Part shown: one piece after another, positions 7,769 through 16,643 of the stretch
How positions within the stretch are numbered: position 1 is the stretch's first letter
Layout of the letters: each line of letters starts with the position of its first letter
Assembly (NCBI GenBank): GCA_902362925.1
Contig: CABIYL010000007.1
DNA length: 64,000 nt
Strand: one strand, 5' to 3'
DNA from: Pseudoflavonifractor sp902362925
GTDB taxonomy: Bacteria > Bacillota > Clostridia > Oscillospirales > Oscillospiraceae
Translations under genes and position numbers: made by a program
The notes under the pieces: generated by a model
Databases searched by the model: none
Seen by the model: the letters and a program-made list of their open reading frames with translations, nothing else
Told to the model about the DNA's origin: nothing

Positions 7769-8941
7769 CTAACGCTCTGCTTTCAGCAATTCTCTCAGCC
7801 GCTCCGGCCGGTTGTCCTTCGGATGGTCCAGCACGTGGCTCAGCAGACGGCGCTGGGCCGCGCCAATGTCCGCGCCGCGGTAGCCCATGGCCGCCAGCTC
7901 CGCGCCGGAGAGCGCCAGCTCCCGGACCGTCACACAGCTCCCCTCCGCCAAAGTCTCCGCAAGCTCCTGGAGATAGGTGCCCCCCACCATGGCGGCGCCG
8001 ATGGCAGCGGCTGCCGTGCAGGCGTCCTCTCCGTGCTCCGCCAGGGCATGACGCCATCCCACGGCGCCCCGGGGCATGGTCTTGACCAGCTCCGCGCCGG
8101 CGGCACAGGCCCGGACGGTGCGGCCGTCCAGCCGCAGGGCCTTGAGAAACTCCCCCGCGCTGCGGATGCTCCCCTCGTCCAGCAGCAGAGCACACAGGGC
8201 CGCCCACCGCTCCAGCGGCCTGACAGGAACACGGTGGAGGGTGGTCAGGTCGGGCTGAGCGTCCGTCCCCACAAAGGCGGCCAGCAGCCCCCAGGCAAAC
8301 AGCCCCTCTCCCCGCTCCGGCCACGGGGCGAGCAAGGTCTTTTCCAGCTCGGTGCGCACCCGCTCGGCGGACAGACAGGCGCTCAGCCCCGCATTGTTCC
8401 GCAGGGCCTCTGCCGTGGCGTTTTCTACGGCAAAGCCCAGCTGGGCGGAGAACCGCACCGCCCGCAGCATCCGCAGGGCATCCTCCCGGAAGCGGCGCTC
8501 CGGCTCCCCCACGCAGCGGATAATCCGGGCCTGCAAATCCTTCCGGCCGCCAAAGGGGTCAATCACCGTCCCGTCCGGTCCCAGCGCCATGGCGTTGATG
8601 GTAAAGTCCCGGCGGGACAGGTCCCCCGTCAGGTCACCGCCGAAGGTCACCGCGTCCGGGTGCCGTCCGTCGGCATAGCCGCTCTCGGCCCGGAAGGTGG
8701 TCACCTCCACCCCGCCGTCCTCGGTCAGCACGGTCACGGTGCCGTGCTTGATGCCGGTGGGCACGGTGCGGTCAAAAAGCGCCGTGACCTCCTCCGGCCG
8801 GGCGGAGGTGGTCACGTCCCAGTCCCCCGGGGTACGCCCCAGCAGCAGGTCCCGGACGCAGCCCCCCACCGGGTAGGCCTCCCATCCCGCCGCCCGCAAC
8901 CGTGCGCACAGCGCCGCCACGCTGCCGGGAATTTCTCTCAT
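7769..8941 (-). CDS. cca: CCA tRNA nucleotidyltransferase
   Basis: Adds or repairs the 3' CCA end of tRNAs. The class II nucleotidyltransferase head is clear: GGCVRDLLLG (26-35) and the metal-binding GDWDVTT (39-45). RRDFTINAMAL near residue 110 and the ERVRTELEKTL region follow. The protein has 390 residues if started at the ATG at 8941. An ATG 27 codons upstream (9022) is in frame but would add a poorly conserved tail running into the murC promoter. It is divergent from murC. Confidence 0.93.
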   Translation of the reverse strand: MREIPGSVAALCARLRAAGWEAYPVGGCVRDLLLGRTPGDWDVTTSARPEEVTALFDRTVPTGIKHGTVTVLTEDGGVEVTTFRAESGYADGRHPDAVTFGGDLTGDLSRRDFTINAMALGPDGTVIDPFGGRKDLQARIIRCVGEPERRFREDALRMLRAVRFSAQLGFAVENATAEALRNNAGLSACLSAERVRTELEKTLLAPWPERGEGLFAWGLLAAFVGTDAQPDLTTLHRVPVRPLERWAALCALLLDEGSIRSAGEFLKALRLDGRTVRACAAGAELVKTMPRGAVGWRHALAEHGEDACTAAAAIGAAMVGGTYLQELAETLAEGSCVTVRELALSGAELAAMGYRGADIGAAQRRLLSHVLDHPKDNRPERLRELLKAER

Positions 8942-9015
8942 TTCCACGCCCCTCACCTTCTCTCCGGTATGTTTTCCAATGCCGCCGTCTATAATGGTGT
9001 CATATGGAATTGGCC

Positions 9016-9044
9016 TTGCCATTTTCTTTCGTTCATATTATAAT
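9016..9044 (+). promoter_or_regulatory. Promoter of murC
   Basis: TTGCCA (9016-9021) and a perfect TATAAT (9039-9044) are 17 bases apart. The start would lie about 50 bases before the murC GTG codon. Confidence 0.75.
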
Positions 9045-9102
9045 ATTTTTTCTGGAAGAGACCAAGTATCATTTCATATTTTTCAAAAAGGGAGTGCTCC
9101 CT

Positions 9103-10479
9103 GTGTCTGATTTGAATATTCACGATTATTTCGTCCCCGGCTGCCACGCTCACCTGGTGGGCATCGGCGGCGTCTCCATGGCTCCCCTGGCCGAGGTGCT
9201 CCACGGCATGGGTATGGTCATCACCGGTTCCGACATGCACGAGAGCGCCACGGTGGAGCATCTCCGCTCCCTGGGCATGGACATCGCCATCGGCCACCGG
9301 GCGGAAAACCTGAAGGGCGCCAAGCTGGTCATCCGCACTGCCGCCGCCCACGACGACAACCCCGAAATCTCCGGCGCCCACGCCCGGGGCATCCCCGTCT
9401 TTGAGCGTGCTCAGGCCTGGGGCGCCATCATGCGGGGCTACAAGAACGCCCTGTGCATCTCGGGTACCCACGGCAAGACCACCACCACCTCCATGTGCAC
9501 CCACATCGCCATGGCCGCCCAGGCCGACCCCACGGTGATGATTGGCGGCACCCTGCCCCTGCTGGGCGCCGGCCACCGGGTGGGCCGGGGCGACACCATC
9601 ATCCTGGAGAGCTGCGAGTACTGCAACTCCTTCCTCTCCTTCTTCCCCACCGTGGCGGTGATTCTGGACATTGAGGCCGACCACCTGGACTTCTTCAAGG
9701 ACCTGGAGGACGTGGAGAAGTCCTTCCGCACCTTTGCCGACCTGGTGCCTGAGGACGGTGTCATCGTGGCCAACCGGGACGACGAGAACACCATGCACAC
9801 CCTGGAGGGTGAGACCCGTCCCATGGTCACCTTCGGTCTGGAGGAGGGCGACGTCCACGCCGCCAACCTGACCTGGAGCCGGGGTTTGCCCACCTTTGAC
9901 GTCATCTGGAAGGGTCAGCCCTTCGCCCACGTGTCCCTCCGGGTGCCCGGGGAGCACAACGTGAAGAACGCCCTGGCCGCCGCCGCGTCGGCCATTGTGC
10001 TGGGCATGCCCGCCAAGGCCGTGGAGGAGGGTCTGTCCGCCTTCCGGGGCGCCGCACGCCGCTTTGAGCACAAGGGCAGCTACCACGGCGCCGAAATCTA
10101 TGACGACTACGCCCACCACCCCGGTGAGCTGAAGGCTCTGCTCTCCGCCGTCAGCGGCCTGGGCTATGACCGGATTATCTGCGCCTTCCAGCCCCACACC
10201 TACTCCCGCACCAAGGCCCTGTTTGACGACTTCGTCCAGGTTCTCCGGGAGCCTGACGTGACCCTGCTGGCCGAGATTTTCGCCGCCCGTGAGGACAACA
10301 CCATCGGCATCTCCTCTCGGGACCTGGCTGCCCAGATTCCCGGCTCCCGGTACTTCGCCACCCTGCCCGAGCTGACCGACGCTCTGGCGGAGCTGGCCCG
10401 GCCCGGTGACCTGATTCTCACCGTGGGTGCCGGCGACATCTACACCGCTGGTGAGGCCCTGGTCCAGCGTCAGGACTGA
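9103..10479 (+). CDS. murC: UDP-N-acetylmuramate--L-alanine ligase
   Basis: MurC attaches L-alanine to UDP-MurNAc, the first step of the peptidoglycan stem peptide, using ATP in the cytoplasm. The 458-residue protein shows the N-terminal UDP-binding loop GIGGVSM (20-26), the ATP loop GTHGKTTTT (121-129) and the C-terminal VGAGDIYTAGEAL. The conserved Mur acidic segment reads LESCEYCNSF rather than the more usual EADESDASF, a variant seen in clostridial MurC proteins. The start is a GTG at 9103, eight bases after AAGGGAG. An ATG 33 codons upstream would encode a hydrophobic tail from the promoter region. Confidence 0.93.
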   Translation: MSDLNIHDYFVPGCHAHLVGIGGVSMAPLAEVLHGMGMVITGSDMHESATVEHLRSLGMDIAIGHRAENLKGAKLVIRTAAAHDDNPEISGAHARGIPVFERAQAWGAIMRGYKNALCISGTHGKTTTTSMCTHIAMAAQADPTVMIGGTLPLLGAGHRVGRGDTIILESCEYCNSFLSFFPTVAVILDIEADHLDFFKDLEDVEKSFRTFADLVPEDGVIVANRDDENTMHTLEGETRPMVTFGLEEGDVHAANLTWSRGLPTFDVIWKGQPFAHVSLRVPGEHNVKNALAAAASAIVLGMPAKAVEEGLSAFRGAARRFEHKGSYHGAEIYDDYAHHPGELKALLSAVSGLGYDRIICAFQPHTYSRTKALFDDFVQVLREPDVTLLAEIFAAREDNTIGISSRDLAAQIPGSRYFATLPELTDALAELARPGDLILTVGAGDIYTAGEALVQRQD

Positions 10480-10493
10480 CCTCGAGACAACAA

Positions 10494-10534
10494 AACACGC
10501 CTCTGTCCATGAAGGACAGGGGCGTGTTCTTTTT
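10494..10534 (+). terminator. Terminator of murC
   Basis: A 15-bp stem with a five-base loop (arms 10494-10508 and 10514-10528) is followed by CTTTTTC. It also faces the end of the LysR gene and may act in both directions. Confidence 0.85.
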
Positions 10535-10540
10535 CAGCAC

Positions 10541-11467
10541 TTATGCGTGGAGCTGGCCTTCGCCGTCCTGCTCCACCAGCGCGGCGGCGTACTGGCGGGC
10601 TTGCCGGATCATCTCCTTCTCCACGTGGCTGAGATGCCGGTTTTTGTCGTAGACAATCTGCACCCAGGAGCGGAGGGGCTCATCCACCCAGTTGAGCCGC
10701 ACCAGCCCGGAGACCCCCGGGATATGGGGCAGGGTGGAATGTGGGATAAGGGCAATCCGGTCGCTCTGGGTGACGCTGTTGATCACCGCCGAGACGCTGC
10801 CCAGAAACAGCTCGGAGGCGGGGGCAATGCCCCGCTGCCGCATCCGGTCCCGGAAGGCCATGGTGAAGCAGCAGTCGTCATAGGTAAAGGCGAATTTCTG
10901 GTCCTGCAGGTCCTGGTAGCAGACCTGTTCCCGCTCGGCCAGAGGGTTCCCCGGCGTGGTCACCAGCCAGACCGGCTCGTTGTACAGGGACACCCGCTCA
11001 AACACGTCGTCCTCCAGCTGCTCCATCTCGTAGATGTAGCCCATGTCCACCTCACGGCCCCGGAGCCATGCGGGCACCCGGGCACAGCAGATCATCTGCA
11101 CGTTGACGGACACCTTGGGGTACTGGTTGGAGAAATCCAGCAGGAAGGGGGACAGGCTGAAGCCCACGATAGGCTCTCCCCCGGCGATACGCACGCCGCC
11201 GGTGAGGCAGGCCGGGTCGGCCACCTTCTCCATGGCCTCCCAGTAGGTCTCCATCATCTTCTGGGCGTAGGCGTAGAACCGCTCGCCCTCCCGGGTGAGG
11301 CGGATACGGTTCTCCCGGTGCTCCACCAGCTTGGTGCCCAGCTCCTCCTCCAGGCTGCGGATGTGCTTGGCCAGGGTGGAGGGCGCATAGTTGAGCCGGT
11401 CGGCCGCCTTGATGTAGTTGCTTGTCTCCGCCAGGGTGATAAAGGTCAGGATTTGTTTTGTATCCAT
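10541..11467 (-). CDS. LysR family transcriptional regulator
   Basis: This 308-residue protein has the classic N-terminal winged helix-turn-helix: residues 1-65 include TFITLAETSNYIKAADRLNY and a SLEEELGTKLVEHRENRIRL recognition region. A two-lobed effector domain follows (about 90-295). The ATG at 11467 follows GAGGG. It lies on the same strand, 140 bases downstream of the secreted flavoprotein gene and separated from it by a terminator. The reductase is a plausible target, but LysR proteins more often lie divergent from their targets, so the link is an inference. Confidence 0.9.
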   Translation of the reverse strand: MDTKQILTFITLAETSNYIKAADRLNYAPSTLAKHIRSLEEELGTKLVEHRENRIRLTREGERFYAYAQKMMETYWEAMEKVADPACLTGGVRIAGGEPIVGFSLSPFLLDFSNQYPKVSVNVQMICCARVPAWLRGREVDMGYIYEMEQLEDDVFERVSLYNEPVWLVTTPGNPLAEREQVCYQDLQDQKFAFTYDDCCFTMAFRDRMRQRGIAPASELFLGSVSAVINSVTQSDRIALIPHSTLPHIPGVSGLVRLNWVDEPLRSWVQIVYDKNRHLSHVEKEMIRQARQYAAALVEQDGEGQLHA

Positions 11468-11552
11468 GGGGTTTCCCTCACGCTTCTCCCGTATTCGCCC
11501 GGTTTCATTTTCATTATATCAGACACCCGGGCGCTGAGGCAAGCCGCAGTAT

Positions 11553-11593
11553 AAAAAACCGCAGGGAACGCGGTCTGACGCGCCCCCTGCGGT
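11553..11593 (-). terminator. Terminator of the flavoprotein reductase gene
   Basis: The stem CCGCAGGG/CCCTGCGG is followed on the minus strand by TTTTTT, directly after the reductase stop codon. Confidence 0.85.
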
Positions 11594-11606
11594 GTGGGAA
11601 CTGCGA

Positions 11607-13625
11607 TTACTTGCTGATGGTCTCGCCGGCCAGCTTGCCGAAGACCACGGTGTCCACCACGGCGTTGCCGCCCAGGCGGTTGCCGCCATGGATGCCGCCG
11701 GTGACCTCACCGGCCGCCACCAGACCGGGGATGATGCTGCCATCCTCGGCCAGGACGTGGCCCTCGGTGTCGATGGTCACGCCGCCCATGGTGTGGTGCA
11801 CGCAGGCGGTGCGGGCAGTGGCCACCCAGGGGCCGTTCTCCAGCTTGCAGTTGAACAGGGTGCGGCCGAACTCCTCGTCAACACCGGCGTCCACGTCGGC
11901 GTTGAAGGTGTCCACGGTGGCCTGGAGAGTGGCGGGGTCCATGCCCAGCTTGGTGGCCAGCTCCTCCAGGGTCTCGCCCACCACGATGTAGCCGTTCTCC
12001 TCCAGGTAGTCGAAGGAGAAGCCGTCGCCGGAGACGGCCTTGTCCAGCTCCACGAAGTCGCCGTCGCCGGACTCCAGGATGTAGTACATGCTGTCGGTCT
12101 GGTTCAGCACGGCCAGGCAGATCTCGTCGCGGCGGCCGTCCTCACGGACAAAGCGCTTGCCCTCGGCGTTGATGAAGATGACCTGGTCGGTGCCGCTCAG
12201 GCAGCGGGGAGGATACTTGGTCATGGTGCCGTCCTTGGTGGTGCCCAGGTAGAGCAGCTGGACCTGCTCCATGTCGGTGAGGGAGGCGCCCACCTCAACG
12301 GCCATGGTGATGCCGTCGCCCTGAGAGCAGCTGAAGCGGTTGGTGGTCATGACCTTGGACAGGTCGTCCCACTTGCCGGAGGTGTTGTACTGCTGGACCA
12401 TCTCGCCGTTGGCGGAGAAGCCGCCGGTAGCCAGCACCACGCCCTTGGCGGCGTCGATGGTGCACTCGTTGCCGTACTTGTCCTCGGCCTTCACGCCCAC
12501 GATGGCGCCGCTCTCATCCTGGATGAGGCTCTTGCCGCTGACGGAGGTCAGGATGGTCACGTTGTCCAGGTTGTCAATCTCCTTGATGTAGGTGGAGATC
12601 ATGCCGGTGCCCATGTTCATGACAGAGGAGTGGGTGCGCTGCCACAGGGAGCCGGCGCCCTGACCGATGACGTCGGTGTACTCCATGCCCAGGCTGCGGA
12701 TCCAGTCGTAGCCGGCCTCGGCGTTGTAGGTCAGGACCTTCACCAGGTCCAGATTGCCCACCTTGTCGCCGTTGATCCAGGTCTGGAGGGCGAACCACTC
12801 GGCGCTGTCGAACAGGTCGGTGCGGCCGGAGGCCTTGTACTCATCCCACTGGGCCTTGACCTCGGCCTGCAGGGCGGCGTGCTCGTCGCTGACAGGTTCC
12901 TCGGCCAGAGCGGCCTCAATGGTGGACTTGACGGAGTCGCTCATCTCCACCTTGCTCTGGAGCTCGGGGTCGGGGTTGTTGTAGATACCGCCGCAGACCA
13001 GGGTGTCACCGCCCACCAGGCCGTTCTTCTCCAGCACGATGACGGAGGAGCCGTTCTGAGCGGCGGAGATGGCGGCAGCCAGACCGGCGCCGCCGCCGCC
13101 CACAACCACCACGTCGGCGGAAGCGTCAGCGGCCAGGGCCTCGGGCGCGGTCTCGCTCTGCCAGTCGTCCAGGTTGGCACCGGCCTGCTCCAGGCAGTCC
13201 TTGACGCCGTTGATGACGGCATAGCTGGTGATGGTGGCGCCGGCCACGGTGTCCACCTTCACGCTCTGCTGGGCCACGATCTCAGCGGGAATCTTGGTGA
13301 TGGGGGCCTCGCCGGCGGTCAGGAGCACGTTGCCGTCGCTGTCCAGGAGGGGAGCGCCGATACCGGTGGTCTCCTGGTGCTCGGTAACCTCAACGGACTC
13401 GATGGCGCTGTCGGTGACGGTGACCTCAACGGTCACCTGGCCGTTCATGCCGGGTGCGCTGGCGGTGTAGGTGCCGGCGGTCAGGGCGCCGGTACCCTCG
13501 GTGCTGACGGGGGCGCTTTCAGAGGGCTGAACAGAAGGGGATTCGCTGGGCTGCGTGGTGTTGGTGCAGGCCGCAAGGCTGATACACAGCGCGCCGGCCA
13601 GCAGCAGGGACAGCTTTCTTTTCAT
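11607..13625 (-). CDS. Secreted lipoprotein FMN/FAD reductase (fumarate reductase-like flavoprotein)
   Basis: This 672-residue protein has a lipoprotein signal (lipobox LAAC, Cys20) and a Ser/Pro/Thr-rich linker. An FMN-binding domain (about 50-150) ends in VAGATITS, the motif where ApbE-type transferases attach FMN to a Thr/Ser. A large FAD-binding domain follows, with the GGGGAG dinucleotide loop at 176-181 and the LATGGF segment. The arrangement matches extracellular fumarate, urocanate and related alkene reductases that take electrons from membrane flavin carriers. The substrate cannot be read from sequence. The ATG at 13625 follows AGAGGAGAGAAG. A TGTTATAAT extended -10 element lies at about 13680-13688 on the minus strand. 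A LysR gene follows downstream. Confidence 0.9.
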   Translation of the reverse strand: MKRKLSLLLAGALCISLAACTNTTQPSESPSVQPSESAPVSTEGTGALTAGTYTASAPGMNGQVTVEVTVTDSAIESVEVTEHQETTGIGAPLLDSDGNVLLTAGEAPITKIPAEIVAQQSVKVDTVAGATITSYAVINGVKDCLEQAGANLDDWQSETAPEALAADASADVVVVGGGGAGLAAAISAAQNGSSVIVLEKNGLVGGDTLVCGGIYNNPDPELQSKVEMSDSVKSTIEAALAEEPVSDEHAALQAEVKAQWDEYKASGRTDLFDSAEWFALQTWINGDKVGNLDLVKVLTYNAEAGYDWIRSLGMEYTDVIGQGAGSLWQRTHSSVMNMGTGMISTYIKEIDNLDNVTILTSVSGKSLIQDESGAIVGVKAEDKYGNECTIDAAKGVVLATGGFSANGEMVQQYNTSGKWDDLSKVMTTNRFSCSQGDGITMAVEVGASLTDMEQVQLLYLGTTKDGTMTKYPPRCLSGTDQVIFINAEGKRFVREDGRRDEICLAVLNQTDSMYYILESGDGDFVELDKAVSGDGFSFDYLEENGYIVVGETLEELATKLGMDPATLQATVDTFNADVDAGVDEEFGRTLFNCKLENGPWVATARTACVHHTMGGVTIDTEGHVLAEDGSIIPGLVAAGEVTGGIHGGNRLGGNAVVDTVVFGKLAGETISK

Positions 13626-13761
13626 GTCTTCTTCTCTCCTCTTTTACTGAAATCCGGGTTCCCGCCCGGTCTCGTTAAAATTATAACATCGCCCGCTCCC
13701 CCTGTGCCGCCGAAAAAGTGTTACCTGCTCTCACCTTTTTCGTTTTCCCGCTCCGCATATG

Positions 13762-13804
13762 GAAAAATGCAGAAGAGACGGCGGAAATTCTCCGCCGTCT
13801 CTTC
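13762..13804 (-). terminator. Terminator of the first sigma/anti-sigma operon
   Basis: A perfect 14-bp stem (13772-13785 with 13791-13804) with a five-base loop is followed on the minus strand by TGCATTTTTCC, just after the 479-residue gene ends. Confidence 0.8.
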
Positions 13805-13819
13805 CCTTTTGGTGCTGTT

Positions 13820-15259
13820 TTACTTGTCGGTCTCGCCGGGCAGCTGGGTGAGCCAGCCGGTGGGGACAGCGGCGCCGTCCTGGATGGCGTACATCCGGTA
13901 GCCCAGGGAGAAGCCGGTGACCTGCGCCGGGTCAATGGGCGTGGGGAAATACCAGGTGACAGCGTAGTGCCGCTCCCCGTACGGGTCCGCTGTTGCGTCA
14001 GCCTTATAATAGGTGACGCCGTCAATGACGACTTTCTCCATGGCGGTGTCGTCCCGGTCGGTGATGCTGCCCCAGCCCTCGATGTCAATCCGGGTGCCGT
14101 CGGCCAGATAGACGCTGACCGGATAGTTGGCGGGGGTGCCGCCCTTGCTGGTCAGCTCCAGACGGAGGCTGATGGCGGTCAGGTCCACGCCCGTCATAGA
14201 CATGCCGCTGAGGGTCTCGGACATGGTGGCCGACCGCTGGGGCAGATTTTCGGGGAAGAAGGTCAGTTCCCAGCTGCCCTCAATGTCCTCCTCGGTGTAG
14301 AGCCTGATGTCCATGTCCCCCAGCTCCAGATGGGGGACGCTCTCTCTGGTAAACACATTGCTGTCAGGAAAGCTGATGTCCAGATATCGTCCGTCCTCCC
14401 AGGCAATCTGGTTGATTCTGTAACTGGGCATCTCCCGGTCGTCAAACTCCATGAAGGGGGTGGGGTCTGCGGTGCACTGCACCCCTTCCGCCATCTCGTA
14501 CAGGATGTGAAACACGCCGTTTTCATCAAAGCCGGAGGAGGAAATCCAGATGAGGTCGGTGCCCTCCAGCTTCACCGGGTTCTGGCCGGGCAGCAGGCCC
14601 CTGACCTCGGTGCCCGAGTTCACCGTCTTCTTGGTCAGCTCCTCGTCGGTGAACAGGCGGCTGCTGCGGGCGGCGGTGCTCAGGGCCTCCTCCGGGAAGG
14701 GGATGCCCGTCAGCTCCCGGAACCCGGGCTGGAAGCTGGCAAAGGTCAGGGTCAGGCTGCCGTCCTTGTTGAAGTCCCGGTTGGTCATCATGGGCATCTC
14801 CAGCAGAGCGGTGCGGGTCTCAGGGTCGTAGCTGATGCAGCTGGTGCCCAACCTGCCGTTGTAGGCCAGATTCTCGCTGAGGCGGTCGCCGGTCAGGTCG
14901 GTGACCGACACGTAGGCCTTGGTGCCGCTCTCGTCGCTGAGCGCCGCCACAACGCTGACCTTCAGCCCCTGGTCGGTGACCGACACGCCGTCCACGGCCT
15001 GAACATAGGGGGCGAAGATGCCCAGGTGCTCCATCAGGGCGTCCCAGTTGGTGCCCACTGCCAGGGCGGTTCCGGTGAAGGCGATGACGGCGGCGGCCAT
15101 CACGGCCGCTATGCGGATTTTCTGTCTCATATAGATGCTCCTCTCCGAGGGGTCGGCATTGAGGGCGGTGTTCACCCTGCGCCGGATGTCTGCGGGGTTG
15201 ATTTCCGGGCATGGGCCGTTCAGCTCCATGTCCTTCCAGAGCCTCTCCATGCTGCTCAC
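13820..15259 (-). CDS. Putative membrane anti-sigma factor (DUF4179-like), module 1
   Basis: The 479-residue protein has a short cytoplasmic N-terminus (1-47). One membrane helix follows (about 48-68, IRIAAVMAAAVIAFTGTALAV), then a long extracellular part rich in beta-strand patterns. The layout and the position after an ECF-type sigma gene are those of DUF4179-type anti-sigma proteins. The start is probably a GTG at 15259, overlapping the sigma stop as GTGA with GGAGGGGAAGG upstream, so the two genes are translationally coupled. The signal sensed by the external domain is unknown. Three further modules of the same design occur at 27.9, 43.2 and 45.2 kb. Confidence 0.8.
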   Translation of the reverse strand: MSSMERLWKDMELNGPCPEINPADIRRRVNTALNADPSERSIYMRQKIRIAAVMAAAVIAFTGTALAVGTNWDALMEHLGIFAPYVQAVDGVSVTDQGLKVSVVAALSDESGTKAYVSVTDLTGDRLSENLAYNGRLGTSCISYDPETRTALLEMPMMTNRDFNKDGSLTLTFASFQPGFRELTGIPFPEEALSTAARSSRLFTDEELTKKTVNSGTEVRGLLPGQNPVKLEGTDLIWISSSGFDENGVFHILYEMAEGVQCTADPTPFMEFDDREMPSYRINQIAWEDGRYLDISFPDSNVFTRESVPHLELGDMDIRLYTEEDIEGSWELTFFPENLPQRSATMSETLSGMSMTGVDLTAISLRLELTSKGGTPANYPVSVYLADGTRIDIEGWGSITDRDDTAMEKVVIDGVTYYKADATADPYGERHYAVTWYFPTPIDPAQVTGFSLGYRMYAIQDGAAVPTGWLTQLPGETDK

Positions 15260-15801
15260 AGTCCTTCCCCTCCTTTTGTCAAAATCTCCCGGAGCTTTTT
15301 CCTGCCCCGGGACAGGCGGATGCGGGCTGCGCCGGTGCTCAGGCCCAGACCCCGTACCGCCTCACTGAGCTTCTCGCCGTAGTAGTAGTGGCGGAGGAAG
15401 AGGGTCCGGTCCGGCTCTCCCAGACCGTCCACCGCCTGCCAGAGCCGCTCCGCCTGGTCCTTGGCGGTGGCGGTCTCCTCCGGTCCCTCCGCTTGGGACG
15501 GCCCGTCGTCCTCCGGCAGAGGCACGGTGGGCTTTGACCTGCGGAGACAGTCGGTGGCCCGGTTGCGGGCCACCGCACCCAGCCATGGCCGCAGACCCAG
15601 CTTGGGGTCCAGCTCGTGGGCGTGGGACCACAGGCTGAGAAACACGTCGGAGACCACCTCCTCCGTGTCCTCACGGGTGGCGGCAGCGCCCAGGGTGCGC
15701 CAGACGATGGTGCTGACATAGGCGGTATATCGGTTGATGACCTGCTCCAACGCCGTGCGGCTGCCCTTCTGCAGGCGGCGTACCAGCTTTTCATCCTCCA
15801 T
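15256..15801 (-). CDS. ECF-type RNA polymerase sigma factor, module 1
   Basis: This 181-residue sigma-70 family protein has region 2 (about 20-85, with EEVVSDVFLSLWSHA and the WLGAVARNRATDCLRR DNA-melting segment) and region 4 (about 120-175, GLGLSTGAARIRLSRGRKKL). There is no region 1 or 3, so it is an ECF-type factor. It overlaps the anti-sigma gene by four bases. A matching ECF-like promoter just upstream suggests autoregulation. Confidence 0.93.
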   Translation of the reverse strand: MEDEKLVRRLQKGSRTALEQVINRYTAYVSTIVWRTLGAAATREDTEEVVSDVFLSLWSHAHELDPKLGLRPWLGAVARNRATDCLRRSKPTVPLPEDDGPSQAEGPEETATAKDQAERLWQAVDGLGEPDRTLFLRHYYYGEKLSEAVRGLGLSTGAARIRLSRGRKKLREILTKGGEGL

Positions 15802-15840
15802 GCCGCCACTCCTCTCTTCCTAAAACCGGTTTCGCCCTGA

Positions 15841-15869
15841 TATACGGATGGACGGAGCAAAAGGTTTCA
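15841..15869 (-). promoter_or_regulatory. ECF-type promoter of sigma module 1
   Basis: On the minus strand TGAAAC (15864-15869) and CGTATA (15841-15846) are 17 bases apart. This resembles ECF promoters of the TGAAAC-N16-CGTA type. It lies about 40 bases before the sigma ATG, as expected for self-activation. The -35 flank GAAACCTTTTG recurs as GGAACCTTTTG before sigma module 4. Confidence 0.55.
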
Positions 15870-16556
15870 TATATGGGGAGAAATTTTTTCTCCCTGCCCC
15901 AGCAGCCGGAAGCGGTTTTTCTCCGCCTCCAGAATTCCCTCCCGCCGCAGAGCGGACAGCTCCCGGGACAGGGCGCTCCGGTCCACGCAGAGGTAGTCCG
16001 CCAGGGCCTGCCGGTCAAAGGGGATGGCAAAGGAGTCGCTCCCAGCCAGAGCCGCCTGGGCGTTGAGGTAGGAGAGCAGCTTCTCCCGGATGGTCCGCTG
16101 GGACACATGCTCCAGCTTGGCGGACAGGAGGATATTCTTCCCCGCCAGCACGGAGAGCAGGTTGGTAACCAGGCGGCTTTGGAAGGTGCAGGAGGAAGGA
16201 CAGGTGCCCACCACCCGGGCGATGTCCAGCAGCAGCACGCCGCTGTCCTCCACCGCCCACACTGACACCGGCAGAGCGGCTGTCCCGGCGCAGGCGTGGG
16301 CCTCGCCGAAGATGCCCGCCGGTGGTACTGAGGAGAGCACGGTTCTGCGGCCCTCCCGGTCCTCCCGGCACACCTGGAGCCGCCCGGACAGCACCACGCC
16401 CAGCCAGCGGGCAGGCTCTCCGGCCCGGAGCACCGCCTCTCCCCTGCTGAATTTCCGCTCCACCGCCCCCAGGCAGTCCAGCATGGTCTCCATGTCCTGC
16501 TCCGAAATCCCGGCGAAGAGGGGTGACTTTTGGAGCACCGGCAGAAATTTCCCCAT
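15867..16556 (-). CDS. Crp/Fnr family transcriptional regulator
   Basis: This 229-residue protein has a cyclic-nucleotide-binding-type N-terminal domain (about 5-120, LFAGISEQDMETMLDCLGAV through IFGEAHACAG). A C-terminal helix-turn-helix follows (about 150-220, QALADYLCVDRSALSRELSA). There is no N-terminal Cys cluster as in Fnr. The ATG at 16556 has GGGAGG upstream; longer frames are antisense to the 4Fe-4S gene. It is divergent from the 4Fe-4S protein with a palindrome between them, so it probably controls that gene and itself. Similar pairs in anaerobes respond to redox or nitrosative stress. The signal here is unknown. Confidence 0.9.
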   Translation of the reverse strand: MGKFLPVLQKSPLFAGISEQDMETMLDCLGAVERKFSRGEAVLRAGEPARWLGVVLSGRLQVCREDREGRRTVLSSVPPAGIFGEAHACAGTAALPVSVWAVEDSGVLLLDIARVVGTCPSSCTFQSRLVTNLLSVLAGKNILLSAKLEHVSQRTIREKLLSYLNAQAALAGSDSFAIPFDRQALADYLCVDRSALSRELSALRREGILEAEKNRFRLLGQGEKISPHI

Positions 16557-16571
16557 GTTTTTTCCTCCCAC

Positions 16572-16585
16572 GTTGCAACTGCAAC
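16572..16585. promoter_or_regulatory. Candidate Crp/Fnr-type operator
   Basis: GTTGCA-AC-TGCAAC is a perfect 6+6 palindrome with a two-base spacer in the 87-bp divergent gap. On the plus strand a TATAGT hexamer follows at 16603-16608, which places the palindrome centre roughly 36 bases before the predicted start. This is close to a class II activator position. The size and symmetry fit Crp/Fnr family sites. Confidence 0.5.
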
Positions 16586-16643
16586 AGAAAATTTGATACC
16601 AGTATAGTATGCTTTCCTTACAAATACAAGGAGGGTTTTCCCT

